Shown: positions 8,070 through 16,872, numbered from the stretch's first letter. The stretch is 64,000 nt of DNA from Klebsiella aerogenes KCTC 2190 (GCF_000215745.1 NC_015663.1:558001-622000); one strand, 5' to 3'. Numbers and translations: made by a program. Notes: generated by a model from the sequence alone, not told the origin.

Positions 8070-8224
8070 GAGCGGTCCTTTGCAATAAGCCAGTACAGCA
8101 GCCCCGCCAGTATCGGGTCGATTATCAGACCGAGAATGAACCAGCCCCAGAACGAGCGTCCGTTAGCGGAAGCCACAATACCCAGCAACAGGGCCAGACC
8201 GCCCCATAACAGAATTAACGGCAT
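8066..8224 (-). CDS. 52-residue membrane protein
   Basis: The product has two hydrophobic segments (about residues 2-19 and 26-46) joined by a short polar turn (ANGRSFWG), ending AKDRS. It looks like a two-pass inner membrane peptide. AAGGA precedes the ATG. It is the first gene after a 212-bp spacer with three TCGATCG heptamers and overlaps the next start by 4 bp. No family recognised. Confidence 0.62.
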   Translation of the reverse strand: MPLILLWGGLALLLGIVASANGRSFWGWFILGLIIDPILAGLLYWLIAKDRS

Positions 8225-8293
8225 ATACTTTCCTTAATGCGTGACAACCCCTGCGATACATCGCATTGATTTCGATGGTTAAAATTAATAAAT

Positions 8294-8318
8294 CACATAA
8301 TGCCCTGTGGATTATGTG
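8294..8318. repeat. Inverted repeat in the spacer before the small-protein operon
   Basis: An 8-bp perfect inverted repeat (CACATAAT / ATTATGTG) encloses nine bases. It lies about 70 bp upstream of the first small gene, where it could be an operator. There is no T-run. Confidence 0.4.
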
Positions 8319-8350
8319 GCTACCGGATTAATCATGTACAACGATGAATA

Positions 8351-8379
8351 TCGATCGGCTCGATCGACAATATCGATCG
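8351..8379. promoter_or_regulatory. Three clustered TCGATCG sites (GATC cluster)
   Basis: The heptamer TCGATCG occurs at 8351-8357, 8360-8366 and 8373-8379, each containing a Dam target (GATC). It lies 127-155 bp upstream of the two-pass membrane protein. Such clustering is far above the background seen nearby and may be a protein-binding or methylation-sensitive control site. Confidence 0.5.
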
Positions 8380-8436
8380 TAATGAAACAAAGAAACTTAT
8401 CGAAAACGGCAAGGCCGCTCATCGAAAGCGAAGTGA

Positions 8437-9324
8437 CTAGCCGAAGAAAAATCCCCACAGGGAGCGTGCTGCGCGGGCGACAGTGTGTGTAACAGCCTGC
8501 AGCGCACTGCGAGCCACATGTGGTAGCGGGGCTAGGTCAATAATCTTATCAATCACTTCCACCACGGCATCGCCAAAGCTGCTGCTGGCGGTGCTGATGA
8601 TGGCTTCGGTGTGATACCCGTTCTGCAGGTGCGGCACAAGTGGACTGCGGGCCTGCTTTGGGAGTCGGGTAATCATGGCCTCCACCAGTCGGGACAGACG
8701 GTAACGCCCCCGGACCGAAACGGGAAGAATGTCCTGCTCAGCAACCCCCAACTGACGGGCTACCGCATGCTGCTTCTGCGCAATTCGTTCCGCCTGTAAT
8801 TCCGAGGGCTGAGCGGACGGCCAGCGCCACTGTTCGGCAGGTTCAGTTTTGTCTACCTGGTTGAGTACCCATAGCACCGGCGGCTGCGGTTCGCTGAACC
8901 GCGCGAACACGTCCCGATAAAACTGCTCTTCCACTGCATAAGCCCGGTCATCGGCCTTGAGCACCCACAGCACCATATCGAGTTGCGGCATGATGTCCCG
9001 GTACAGCTCACGGTATTCACCGTCACGGGTAACACTTTCACCCACACCGGGCAAATCAACAAGCGTAAGGAAGTGAGTACCGAAACGTAGCCGTACGCGC
9101 TGTGGCTGGCGGGTACAGGCTTCCACGGCATTGACAGTACAGACTTCGCTCCGGAACAGTGCATTGCACAGCGAGGATTTGCCGACGCCAGTTTTCCCCA
9201 TGATGCCAATCACCGGTTCATACGTAACGAGTCGGTTGAGCTCTTGCAGCAAATGCTGGCGTAGCGCGTGTGGATAACGCCGCAGATGGCGACGGATAAG
9301 GGTATAACCCGAGGGATGTTTCAT
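8437..9324 (-). CDS. YfjP/YeeP-like GTPase
   Basis: A 295-residue GTP-binding protein of the type found in CP4-57 (YfjP). The P-loop GKTGVGKSS is at about residues 43-51, the G3 motif DLPGVGES near residue 92 and the G4 motif NQVDK near residue 156. The C-terminal part contains two hydrophobic stretches (about 235-290) that may associate with membrane. Cellular role is unknown. The ATG at 9324 has GAGG upstream; the longer open frame from 9351 would start inside a terminator stem, so it is rejected. Confidence 0.88.
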   Translation of the reverse strand: MKHPSGYTLIRRHLRRYPHALRQHLLQELNRLVTYEPVIGIMGKTGVGKSSLCNALFRSEVCTVNAVEACTRQPQRVRLRFGTHFLTLVDLPGVGESVTRDGEYRELYRDIMPQLDMVLWVLKADDRAYAVEEQFYRDVFARFSEPQPPVLWVLNQVDKTEPAEQWRWPSAQPSELQAERIAQKQHAVARQLGVAEQDILPVSVRGRYRLSRLVEAMITRLPKQARSPLVPHLQNGYHTEAIISTASSSFGDAVVEVIDKIIDLAPLPHVARSALQAVTHTVARAARSLWGFFFG

Positions 9325-9340
9325 ATCGGCCTCTGAATGA

Positions 9341-9370
9341 AAAAAGGCCATCCGGTGGGGATGGCCTTTT
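9341..9370. terminator. Bidirectional terminator-like hairpin before the GTPase gene
   Basis: A stem of about 12 bp (AAAAGGCCATCC with its complement) has a five-base loop and A/T runs on both sides. On the minus strand it follows the stop of the 9421 gene by 50 bp and ends 17 bp before the GTPase start. It should terminate the upstream gene, yet it leaves the GTPase without a separate promoter. Confidence 0.8.
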
Positions 9371-9420
9371 AAATATAAAGGGGAGGAAATTCAGTAAGGT
9401 GATATATAGCTGAGATTTTT

Positions 9421-10347
9421 TTAGTTTTTCTGATTCATCTCAGCCCAGGCTCTTTCTATAAGCGATTCAATCACATCCGCTCTGTTTCGGTTAAAGCGCT
9501 TCTCCAGTTTTACCAGTGTGTCTTTTGCATTTTTAGATATACGAATATTAACCGGTGCCTTATCAGCAACCTTCTTACGATGCTTCATGTTAGCATAGCG
9601 TTTGCGCAACGTATTAAGAAATAATTGCTTTGTGTCGCTCCGCTCATCCCATAAATAATAAAGAAAGGGTATCAACTGAGACAATAAATGCTGACTGAAC
9701 TCTGTGAGATTTGTATCTTTTAAAAAATCACGGTGTTTCTTTAACTGTTCCCAGACCCATTCGACATTTCCCTGGTCAGCATCTGCAATCCAGGCGAAAT
9801 CATCACGAAGGCTGTCCTTTACTCTGTAGTATCCTTTTCTGATTTTATCGACTTCATTCCGGATTACTTCCGGTGGAAGAGGAAGTAAATCGAGGATATA
9901 TAATCCCGCCATAAAACACTGCTCAGCAGTATCGGGTATCTGAAGGGGTAACGCATCTCTGTACAGCCTGTAATTATGCCGGTCATTATCATTTCTGATA
10001 ATTCGACGAATATCTTCTACAGATATACTGCTATGGGTAAATCGAGTAAACAGGTAGAGCCAAAAATAAATACATGCATTTTTATCATGATTAACCCATG
10101 ATGCTATATTTTCATTAATGCGTTGCTGTTCATATTTTTCCTGTAACCTTATAACCCGTCGAATGATACTCGGGTTATTATTCTTTTCCGTTAATGCCTG
10201 CTCAATAATTCTGTTGATAGCCCCATTGCATCGAATGAGGTCTCTCTGGCCCCCTGAGGCAAACTGGCGGGCTTTTTCAGTATTACCCAGACGCCAAAGG
10301 ATATAGACGCCCTCTCTGATGGACCTCACTTCGACATACCTGTTCAT
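9421..10347 (-). CDS. Unknown protein with C-terminal ribbon-helix-helix-like segment
   Basis: A 308-residue soluble, charged protein. The last 45 residues (PVNIRISKNAKDTLVKL, then a turn at NRNRADVIESLIERAW) have the pattern of a ribbon-helix-helix DNA-binding domain: one strand and two helices. The N-terminal 250 residues are mostly helical and match no family I recognise. The ATG at 10347 follows AGGGAGCAGG; the longer frame to 10392 has no such site. AT-rich and single-gene: it is followed by a strong terminator. It may be a DNA-binding regulator or maintenance protein; this is a guess from one domain. Confidence 0.65.
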   Translation of the reverse strand: MNRYVEVRSIREGVYILWRLGNTEKARQFASGGQRDLIRCNGAINRIIEQALTEKNNNPSIIRRVIRLQEKYEQQRINENIASWVNHDKNACIYFWLYLFTRFTHSSISVEDIRRIIRNDNDRHNYRLYRDALPLQIPDTAEQCFMAGLYILDLLPLPPEVIRNEVDKIRKGYYRVKDSLRDDFAWIADADQGNVEWVWEQLKKHRDFLKDTNLTEFSQHLLSQLIPFLYYLWDERSDTKQLFLNTLRKRYANMKHRKKVADKAPVNIRISKNAKDTLVKLEKRFNRNRADVIESLIERAWAEMNQKN

Positions 10348-10392
10348 CCTGCTCCCTCTGATAAAAAATGTATGATTAACAACGACAAGCAT

Positions 10393-10712
10393 ACAAGGAA
10401 TTTACAATAAAAAAAGCGATTTAATCTGCAATTTTTAATGGTTTTAAATTATGAATACACTGCTGATTTAGCACGTTTTTAAAACGACTTTATGCTTACT
10501 TACATATGTCTTTCTTGACACTTTCTAAGTAATTCAATGCGGATATCACGCAATTTATAGTAGAAAAAAACACTTATAAAACAATTAAATACACTTTTAA
10601 TACTGTTTTTTCCAACATCAGCTTACTGGAATGTGCGGCAATGTTAATCAGATGACGTAAATCAACTGGTCTCCGATATCACCTTGCTGACGGAACGATG
10701 TACGACACTATA
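10393..10712. other. AT-rich spacer without genes
   Basis: No open frame of note. It contains the minus-strand promoter region of the unknown 9421-10347 gene, with long A/T runs, and passes on the right into an inovirus Gp2 remnant. Confidence 0.5.
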
Positions 10713-10936
10713 GGGCTGGTGGGTTACGCCTGGGAGCATAAGATTATCTTGACCACATTTATCTCAATGGTCAGCGTTACAGGAAGGTCTGGTGCTTCTG
10801 GGAGTCCATACAGTCCCTGTGGGAGAGCATGCAATACATCCTGAGCTTTTTGGATAAGCCATCGCAGCGGACAGAACGCCGTATTTACAGAGTCAGCGCA
10901 GTTCCTGCACCGGCGGTGAACGGCAGACCACGCTAA
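10713..10936 (+). pseudogene. Decayed second inovirus Gp2 gene (C-terminal remnant)
   Basis: The sequence reads GLVGYAWEHK in one frame, then shifts and continues as DHIYLNGQRYRKVWCFW, SIQSLWESMQYILSFLDKP and finally VSAVPAPAVNGRPR with a stop at 10934-10936. This follows the intact Gp2 protein encoded at 11816-12412 (GLVGFTW, HAAFYLNGQKHRKIW, YILSYLSKQ, LSDIPAPAVGGRRRR). The middle (about 50 residues) is deleted, the HIH motif is lost and no start is present. It is a relic of a second related gene. Confidence 0.8.
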
Positions 10937-10950
10937 TCTGTTCCCGGACG

Positions 10951-11496
10951 TTAATCCAGTTTGTCCTGGCGATTCAACGAATAGGTATAACGAAACTTAT
11001 CGCCGTAGATAGATTCCATACCCAGCACAAAGTCCAGCTGGTGTGGATTTTGTGAAGCCCACTTCAGTCGTAGTCGGTCTTCAGCACAGTTTTTTTCTGA
11101 ACCTCTTGCTTCCACCAGAAATATTTCTTCTCCAACCTTGAAGGAATCATTCGGACGCGGACCACCAATCACAAAACATTTAGCGTGAAGGCCGAGTGCC
11201 AGAACTGCTCCGAGGAAGATATTGTTGTCAACGGGCTCCACGGGTTTACCATCGACCATCACGACCATTCTGTTAACAAAGGCCGTTCCCATACCGTTGT
11301 TGATGGCATAAATTCCCCACTGATTTTTTCGCCCATCGTTGGAGAAATAGGCATTTATCCTCGGTTCGACAGAAATATGATTGTGCCTGATTTCCTCTCT
11401 GCCCTGCCAGATAGCGAACCCAAGTGAGATAATGGCAATGATGATCCCTGTAAGTGCGAGGATTGAGTCCCGGTAAGTTGTCAAAAAATGACGCAT
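10951..11496 (-). CDS. Membrane-anchored protein, function unknown
   Basis: A 181-residue protein with one N-terminal membrane segment (about residues 12-30, ILALTGIIIAIISLGFAIW) followed by a polar domain of about 150 residues rich in beta-strand-like sequence (EPRINAYFSNDGRKNQWGIY, NNGMGTAF). The domain has two cysteines (HAKCFVIG and KNCAED). No family is recognised. AAGGAA lies about 10 bp before the ATG. Its stop is 15 bp past the end of the convergent Gp2 remnant, so it is a single-gene unit. Confidence 0.7.
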   Translation of the reverse strand: MRHFLTTYRDSILALTGIIIAIISLGFAIWQGREEIRHNHISVEPRINAYFSNDGRKNQWGIYAINNGMGTAFVNRMVVMVDGKPVEPVDNNIFLGAVLALGLHAKCFVIGGPRPNDSFKVGEEIFLVEARGSEKNCAEDRLRLKWASQNPHQLDFVLGMESIYGDKFRYTYSLNRQDKLD

Positions 11497-11815
11497 AAAC
11501 GGTGTTTCCTTACGATAAATTGAGTAGTTTCGATGCTATGTTGTTAATCAGACATACGCTGTCATTAAGGTAAATAATACTGTTTCTAAAGAAGAGATAT
11601 TTCTAATAATCATCGCTTCCCCCTGGCTGTCATCACATTACCCCAATGCTGATAACTGATGCTATCCAGCAATGGCCTTCCGTCAGATCGACATATCCAT
11701 AATCTTCCTGAACGAAACATCCCACGATACTGATCCTTAGCCTCGTGATCAGCGTATCCGTCAAATCTGAAGTCTGCGTCCATTCCCGTGACAAGTATTC
11801 ACCGGGAAACGACAT
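11497..11815. promoter_or_regulatory. Divergent spacer between the anchored protein and Gp2 genes
   Basis: 319 bp with no convincing gene. It must hold the promoters of the two divergent genes. The left part is AT-rich; I see no strong repeat or hairpin. Confidence 0.4.
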
Positions 11816-12412
11816 ATGGCTTACCACAACATCACCGATACCAATCTTAACTACGTCCAGCACCGCACGCTACAACGTTACCAGCGTCATCATCTCTCCG
11901 AATTATTTGCACGCTATTCCAAATTGCTCATGTTCCGGGTTGATTTCTACTACCGGGTAGACAGCAATGCCTGGTGCCACGCTGATAAACATTCCACGAC
12001 GGCGGATATGATTCTGTTACTCCAGCGGTGTAACACGATGACAGGGCTTGTCGGGTTTACCTGGGTACTTGAATATACCGAACAGCATGGCTATCACATC
12101 CACGCTGCGTTTTATCTCAACGGTCAGAAGCATCGGAAGATATGGCCGACCTTTAAAACCCTGCAGGCCCTCTGGGTTGAGATAACAAGAGAGGAAGGCT
12201 GTGCTTACCGCTGTACGCCTCAGAAATATTACAAAGTGCAGGGCGAGCGGGTGACGTCGCATAGCGATATGAAAGGCCGTAAGGGCATGCTGTACATTCT
12301 GAGCTACCTGAGCAAGCAGGATCAGAAGGGCGAGAAAGTGGTTTGCCAGTTGAGTGACATTCCCGCTCCTGCGGTGGGTGGCAGACGTCGCAGGTGTGCC
12401 ATCAGCGAATAA
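11816..12412 (+). CDS. Inovirus Gp2-like protein (YagK/YfjK type)
   Basis: A 198-residue protein of the inovirus Gp2 family found in enterobacterial prophages. The motif YHIHAAFYLNG at about residues 93-103 carries an HUH (His-hydrophobic-His) signature, and YILSYLSKQD near residue 163 supplies tyrosines and a lysine in the place expected of a rolling-circle nicking enzyme. It may therefore start replication of the excised element; this is inference from the HUH pattern. The ribosome binding site before the ATG is weak. AlpA follows 88 bp downstream on the same strand. Confidence 0.78.
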   Translation: MAYHNITDTNLNYVQHRTLQRYQRHHLSELFARYSKLLMFRVDFYYRVDSNAWCHADKHSTTADMILLLQRCNTMTGLVGFTWVLEYTEQHGYHIHAAFYLNGQKHRKIWPTFKTLQALWVEITREEGCAYRCTPQKYYKVQGERVTSHSDMKGRKGMLYILSYLSKQDQKGEKVVCQLSDIPAPAVGGRRRRCAISE

Positions 12413-12500
12413 AAAATTACTCCAGTTCCTCATCGTTTGAAGAAGTCTGCACCATTCGCATCCCTGACTTCTTCTCCCTTACCACTAACGGAGAAAAACG

Positions 12501-12707
12501 ATGACCACAGATTACAGCGTTCTTAAAGACCAACTGGTAACGATGGCGTTTATCACCCAGCTTACCGGCTTAACCGACAAATGGTTCTATAAGCTCATAC
12601 AGGACGGTGAGTTCCCGAAGCCCATTAAGCTGGGCAGGAGCTCCCGCTGGCTTGAAAGCGAAGTGGAAGCCTGGCTGCAGCAACGCATCGCGCACTCCCG
12701 GCAATAG
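12501..12707 (+). CDS. alpA: AlpA-family transcriptional regulator
   Basis: A 68-residue MerR-like winged-helix protein. The family core is present: MAFITQLTGLTDKWFYKLIQDGEFPKP followed by LGRSSRWLESEVEAWLQ. In E. coli CP4-57, AlpA activates the integrase gene and promotes excision. Here it lies 12.7 kb from the integrase on the other strand. GGAGAAAA precedes the ATG. It is probably co-transcribed with the Gp2-like gene or starts a short operon with the zinc-ribbon genes. Confidence 0.93.
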   Translation: MTTDYSVLKDQLVTMAFITQLTGLTDKWFYKLIQDGEFPKPIKLGRSSRWLESEVEAWLQQRIAHSRQ

Positions 12708-12824
12708 CCTGTCGAACGCAGTCACATCTCCCACCTGATTTAACTCCAACGACCGTATGACCCACAGTGCAGCCCTCCCCGGGACGGCTTAGCCCTGCGC
12801 GTCGCATGGCAAAGGACCAATACT

Positions 12825-13217
12825 ATGACGATTTACGCCAAATCCTTTATCGCGCTTGACGGTAATCAGCGCCTCACGGGCGCGGTCACTGCACAGCTTC
12901 ACCCTGACGACCGCTACACCTGCCACCTCTGCGGCAGCGCTCTGGTATTCCACCCTGAATGGGGTACTAATCGCCCATGGTTTGAGCACACATGGGAAGA
13001 CCTGACCGAGAACAGTCGTCACTATTGTCCGTATGTACGCCCTGAGCCTAAGGAATCGCGACGGATACGCATGCTGCGCCGTTACGTCCCGGATGTCCTC
13101 CCGATAGTGCGCAAGGCTGAATTTCACTGTTCGGAGTGTGACAGCCACTACCACGGTGAGCGCTATTGCCTGAATTGTCGGACCGGTGACCACAGTGTCG
13201 AAGTCACTGCTAACTAA
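12825..13217 (+). CDS. Putative zinc-ribbon protein, copy 1
   Basis: A 130-residue protein with two cysteine clusters: YTCHLCG near residue 34 and, near residue 100, FHCSECDSHYHGERYCLNC, spaced as in a zinc ribbon. A conserved PWFEH sequence lies between them. It belongs to a small enterobacterial family of island-borne zinc-ribbon proteins of unknown function. The next gene is a paralogue. No clear ribosome binding site. Confidence 0.75.
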   Translation: MTIYAKSFIALDGNQRLTGAVTAQLHPDDRYTCHLCGSALVFHPEWGTNRPWFEHTWEDLTENSRHYCPYVRPEPKESRRIRMLRRYVPDVLPIVRKAEFHCSECDSHYHGERYCLNCRTGDHSVEVTAN

Positions 13218-13277
13218 CCCCTTACCTTTTTCCCCGCCAGCAGCGACTGGATAGCCTGCTACGGGAGGAGATGTACC

Positions 13278-13706
13278 ATGCGAATTCTGAAATGTTATCT
13301 GGCGAACAACATCCGTAATCAGTTTGTTAATGCTAAAGAAGCCGCTAAGGCCGGTGATGATACAGGGTACTGGACATGCGCCAGTTGCGGCTGTGAATTA
13401 CACCTGCTTACAGGCGAAGCAGGAGAAGCCCCCTGGTTTGAACACATACGGCATTCCATTCCCCACCAACGACTTATGAAATGCGCATGGGTGGATCCTG
13501 AGGAAAAAGCACGGGCCCGGGAAAAGAAGCTCCGTCAGGTGGCGTATTCCGTTGACAAAAATGTCAGACCACCTCAGGAATGGCATTGTGTGCTGTGTGA
13601 TACCACATATCAGGGGAATAAGTACTGCAGAATCTGTAAATCCGGGCTCTACAGTACGGAGCCGATACTAAGGGACAGTCGCACAAGATCTGAGGCCGAG
13701 AAGTAG
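13278..13706 (+). CDS. Putative zinc-ribbon protein, copy 2
   Basis: A 142-residue paralogue of the preceding gene. It has WTCASCGCELHL (residue 32 on), APWFEH, and WHCVLCDTTYQGNKYCRICKSG (residue 102 on). The two proteins share their layout but are strongly diverged, so the duplication is old or each was acquired separately. GGGAGGAGATGT precedes the ATG. Function unknown; nucleic-acid binding is possible. Confidence 0.75.
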   Translation: MRILKCYLANNIRNQFVNAKEAAKAGDDTGYWTCASCGCELHLLTGEAGEAPWFEHIRHSIPHQRLMKCAWVDPEEKARAREKKLRQVAYSVDKNVRPPQEWHCVLCDTTYQGNKYCRICKSGLYSTEPILRDSRTRSEAEK

Positions 13707-14339
<633 letters not shown>

Positions 14340-14345
<6 letters not shown>

Positions 14346-14845
14346 CCGCTTGTGATTGACGTGAAGGCCCTCCCGACGCAGCAGCTGCCAGATGCACCGA
14401 TAACCAAAAACGTCCGCGTTCAAGCGCCAGCTCATTAATACGCTCTGATAAATGCGCATCAGCAGATGGACGCTGAGCCTCGTAGCGGCAGGTCGACAGA
14501 GAGAAACCTTTAAACCTGCAGGCTCGACGTTGCGACAGATCGGTCACATCACACTTAAACTTAACGGCTTCCCGCTTTTGGTCTGTCTTCAGTACTTTCG
14601 CCCCAGAGCCAACTGAAGTGCCTCCTTATAAAGCGTGGCTTCGGCAGAAGCTTCTTGATTCTGGCGTTCTCTTCCTCAAGCGACTTCAGGTGTATAACCT
14701 CGCGCACCTCAATACCGCCATACTTCTTGCGCCAAGTGTAAAAGGTGGCGTCGGAAAAGCGCTTCTTCAAGGGATGTCCTCATGTGGGTTATGAAGACAT
14801 TACTAATATCGGGGTGTATTAATCAACGGGGAGCAGTTCAGGGCA
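14340..14845 (-). pseudogene. IS3-family orfA/orfB remnant
   Basis: The minus strand carries pieces of an IS3-family transposase. The OrfA part reads FSDATFYTWRKKYGGIEV and LEEENARIKKLL and lies directly behind a short ATGAGGACATCC start, so most of the OrfA N-terminus is deleted. The OrfB part reads LSQRRACRFKGFSLSTCRYEAQRP and ADAHLSERINELALERGRF, then shifts frame and stops near HVNHKRVY at the junction with istB. The catalytic domain is missing. A GCTCCCCGTTG sequence near 14840 may be what is left of the terminal repeat. Confidence 0.82.
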
Positions 14846-15486
14846 AGTTCAGTAAACTTCTAAGCTACTTTTATTTTAAGCTCCTAAGCAGAGTGCTTAC
14901 TGCTCATCAGAACCTCAGATTAAGCAATTTCAAATGACTTAGATGTTACTGTTGAACCCGCAGCAAATCAAATTTCACTCTATTATTAACTATAGAAAAC
15001 TTATCTTGGGTCATAAAACTTGTAGTGAAAAAACATACGAAATTAGTTGCTGTAGCAAAAAAAACATGAAACTTACACTTCTTTACTTTGTGTAAGCAAT
15101 TATTTCTTTTTTGGTTTCTTTTGCAAAAGAATTGCAAAATAAGACCAATCAAGACTAAGCCATTGATAAAATTGAATAAAAAAGACAAAAATCCAACACG
15201 TGAATTGCTATAAGCGATCATCCTTAATGCATTCAATAGTTTTTACCTATTGATTTATGACATTTCAGATTTTTTGTTTTTTTAAAATTTTATTTATAAT
15301 GCCCCGGCTTTCGTTGATGAGGGTAATATATTTATTTATTCGATAACTAACAGATTTAATTAATGTCATCAGAAAAGACTGATGCATATTATATTTTGTT
15401 TAATAAAGTTATTGATGGATAATTTATTACACTAATTAAAACTCGCAGAACGAACAGATAATAACCAATATACATAGGGACTTAAA
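14846..15486. promoter_or_regulatory. AT-rich leader region of the fimbrial operon
   Basis: About 640 bp of very AT-rich DNA. A minus-strand open frame of 96 codons (15236-14946) is not convincing. There is a small hairpin near 15075-15100 (CTTACAC / GTGTAAG). I see no invertible-switch inverted repeats of the fimS type and no recombinase gene beside it, so control is more likely through the LysR-type regulator. Confidence 0.45.
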
Positions 15487-16068
15487 ATGAAGAAATTAAT
15501 TATTTCTGCTTTGGTTGCTGCATCTTTTGCTGCAGTGTCGACACCAACATTCGCTGGTGCGGAAGAGAATCCGCCAAGTGAAAATAATGATGGAAAACCT
15601 CAACAGGTAACAGTAAATGGTGGCACTATTCACTTTGAAGCTTCAGTTGTTAATGCTGCATGTGCCGTGGACGCAAACTCCATCAACCAAACTGTGCAAT
15701 TAGGTCAATTTAAACTGTCTGATTTTTCGAAGAAAGGTGATGAGACAAGCCGTATTCCTTTCTCTATCAAACTTAATAGCTGCGATCCTGCTGTAGCAAG
15801 CACAGCTGCAATTACATTTGTAGGCACGCCATCAGAATCAGAGCAGGATGTATTTGCATTACAGGGCGCTGGTGCTGCTAAAAATATTGCACTGAAACTT
15901 GTTGATTCTCAGAACAAACAAATCGCTCCTGGCCAAGTTTCAACAGGTGTAAAACTGATTGATGGAAGTAATGAACTTAATTATAGCGCGTCTTTAATCT
16001 CTACTTCGGATGAAGTTTCTGCTGGGAACGCTAATGCTGTTACTAATTTCATGGTAACGTATTCTTAA
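15487..16068 (+). CDS. Major fimbrial subunit (FimA-like)
   Basis: A 193-residue pilin. A signal peptide ends near TPTFA (residue 23), giving a mature protein of about 170 residues. The two cysteines that form the pilin disulfide are in NAACAVD and LNSCDP. The C-terminal donor strand region ends in FMVTYS, with the usual penultimate tyrosine. It is the first gene of a chaperone-usher operon and so the likely shaft protein. GGGACTT precedes the ATG, a weak site for a protein made in bulk. Confidence 0.92.
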   Translation: MKKLIISALVAASFAAVSTPTFAGAEENPPSENNDGKPQQVTVNGGTIHFEASVVNAACAVDANSINQTVQLGQFKLSDFSKKGDETSRIPFSIKLNSCDPAVASTAAITFVGTPSESEQDVFALQGAGAAKNIALKLVDSQNKQIAPGQVSTGVKLIDGSNELNYSASLISTSDEVSAGNANAVTNFMVTYS

Positions 16069-16124
16069 GATATTGGGAATTTAAACGCCAAGGATGGCAT
16101 TAATATCAAACTAGTGATTTCAAT

Positions 16125-16811
16125 ATGTTTAAAAGAATCAGAAAGTTATTTTTGGGGATGCTCTTTATTTTAGCAGCTACACAGCAGGTATATGCAGGTG
16201 GTGTAACATTGGGAGCAACTCGGGTAATATATTCTTCAAGTGCGAAGCAGGCAGAATTAACCGTTATTAATACAGACTCTCAGAATAAGTTCTTGGTACA
16301 ATCATGGATTGATGATGAGAATGGTCATAAAAATAAAGATTTTATTGTGACACCACCTCTCTATGTTCTGGAAGCTAATAAAGAAAATACATTACGTGTT
16401 GTTTATACTGGAAACAACCTTCCACAAGATCGCGAATCAATGTTTTGGGTTAATGTCAAAGTGATTCCGCCGTTAAATGATGAGGGTAAAACAACTAACA
16501 CTTTGCAAATTGCAATTCAAAACAGAATAAAATTGTTCTATCGCCCACAAAGTATAGCAAAGTATGATGAACGGGAGCATGAAAAAATTCGTTTTGTACG
16601 TCATGGTAATAAATTAGAGATTAGTAACCCTACACCTTATTATTTAACATTGGTTAACATCAAATCTAATCAGAGAGAACTTGCGTCAAATTTGGTTGTT
16701 GCACCTTTCTCTTCAGATTATTTAACCACTAATGTAAGCGGTAGTGTAAGCTATCAAACAATAAATGATTTCGGCGCACAAACCCCCAAAGTGACGAAAC
16801 AGATTGATTAA
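16125..16811 (+). CDS. Periplasmic fimbrial chaperone (PapD family)
   Basis: A 228-residue chaperone that folds and caps pilins in the periplasm by donor-strand complementation. Signal peptide to about VYAGG (residue 25). Family marks: TRVIYSSSAKQAELTVIN in the first strand region, FIVTPPLYVLEANKENTLRV (PPxxxLxxxxxxxLR), and ESMFWVNVKVIPP, then IQNRIKLFYRP in the hinge. Located 56 bp after the pilin gene and 61 bp before the usher. Confidence 0.94.
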   Translation: MFKRIRKLFLGMLFILAATQQVYAGGVTLGATRVIYSSSAKQAELTVINTDSQNKFLVQSWIDDENGHKNKDFIVTPPLYVLEANKENTLRVVYTGNNLPQDRESMFWVNVKVIPPLNDEGKTTNTLQIAIQNRIKLFYRPQSIAKYDEREHEKIRFVRHGNKLEISNPTPYYLTLVNIKSNQRELASNLVVAPFSSDYLTTNVSGSVSYQTINDFGAQTPKVTKQID

Positions 16812-16872
16812 ATTTATCATTATACATTCTCAGGAAGCAATGAGTATTGCTATCGTTTAATTAGACGTCATT

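Noticed and set aside
11633..11863. Minus-strand open frame of 76 codons overlapping the Gp2 start
   Set aside because: Overlaps the intact Gp2 gene on the other strand and has no supporting features.
14946..15236. Minus-strand open frame of 96 codons before the fimbrial operon
   Set aside because: Very AT-rich, no ribosome binding site and no recognisable family; likely a chance frame.
15240..15486. Possible phase-variable (fimS-like) invertible promoter
   Set aside because: I found no pair of inverted repeats flanking a promoter segment and no recombinase gene beside it.
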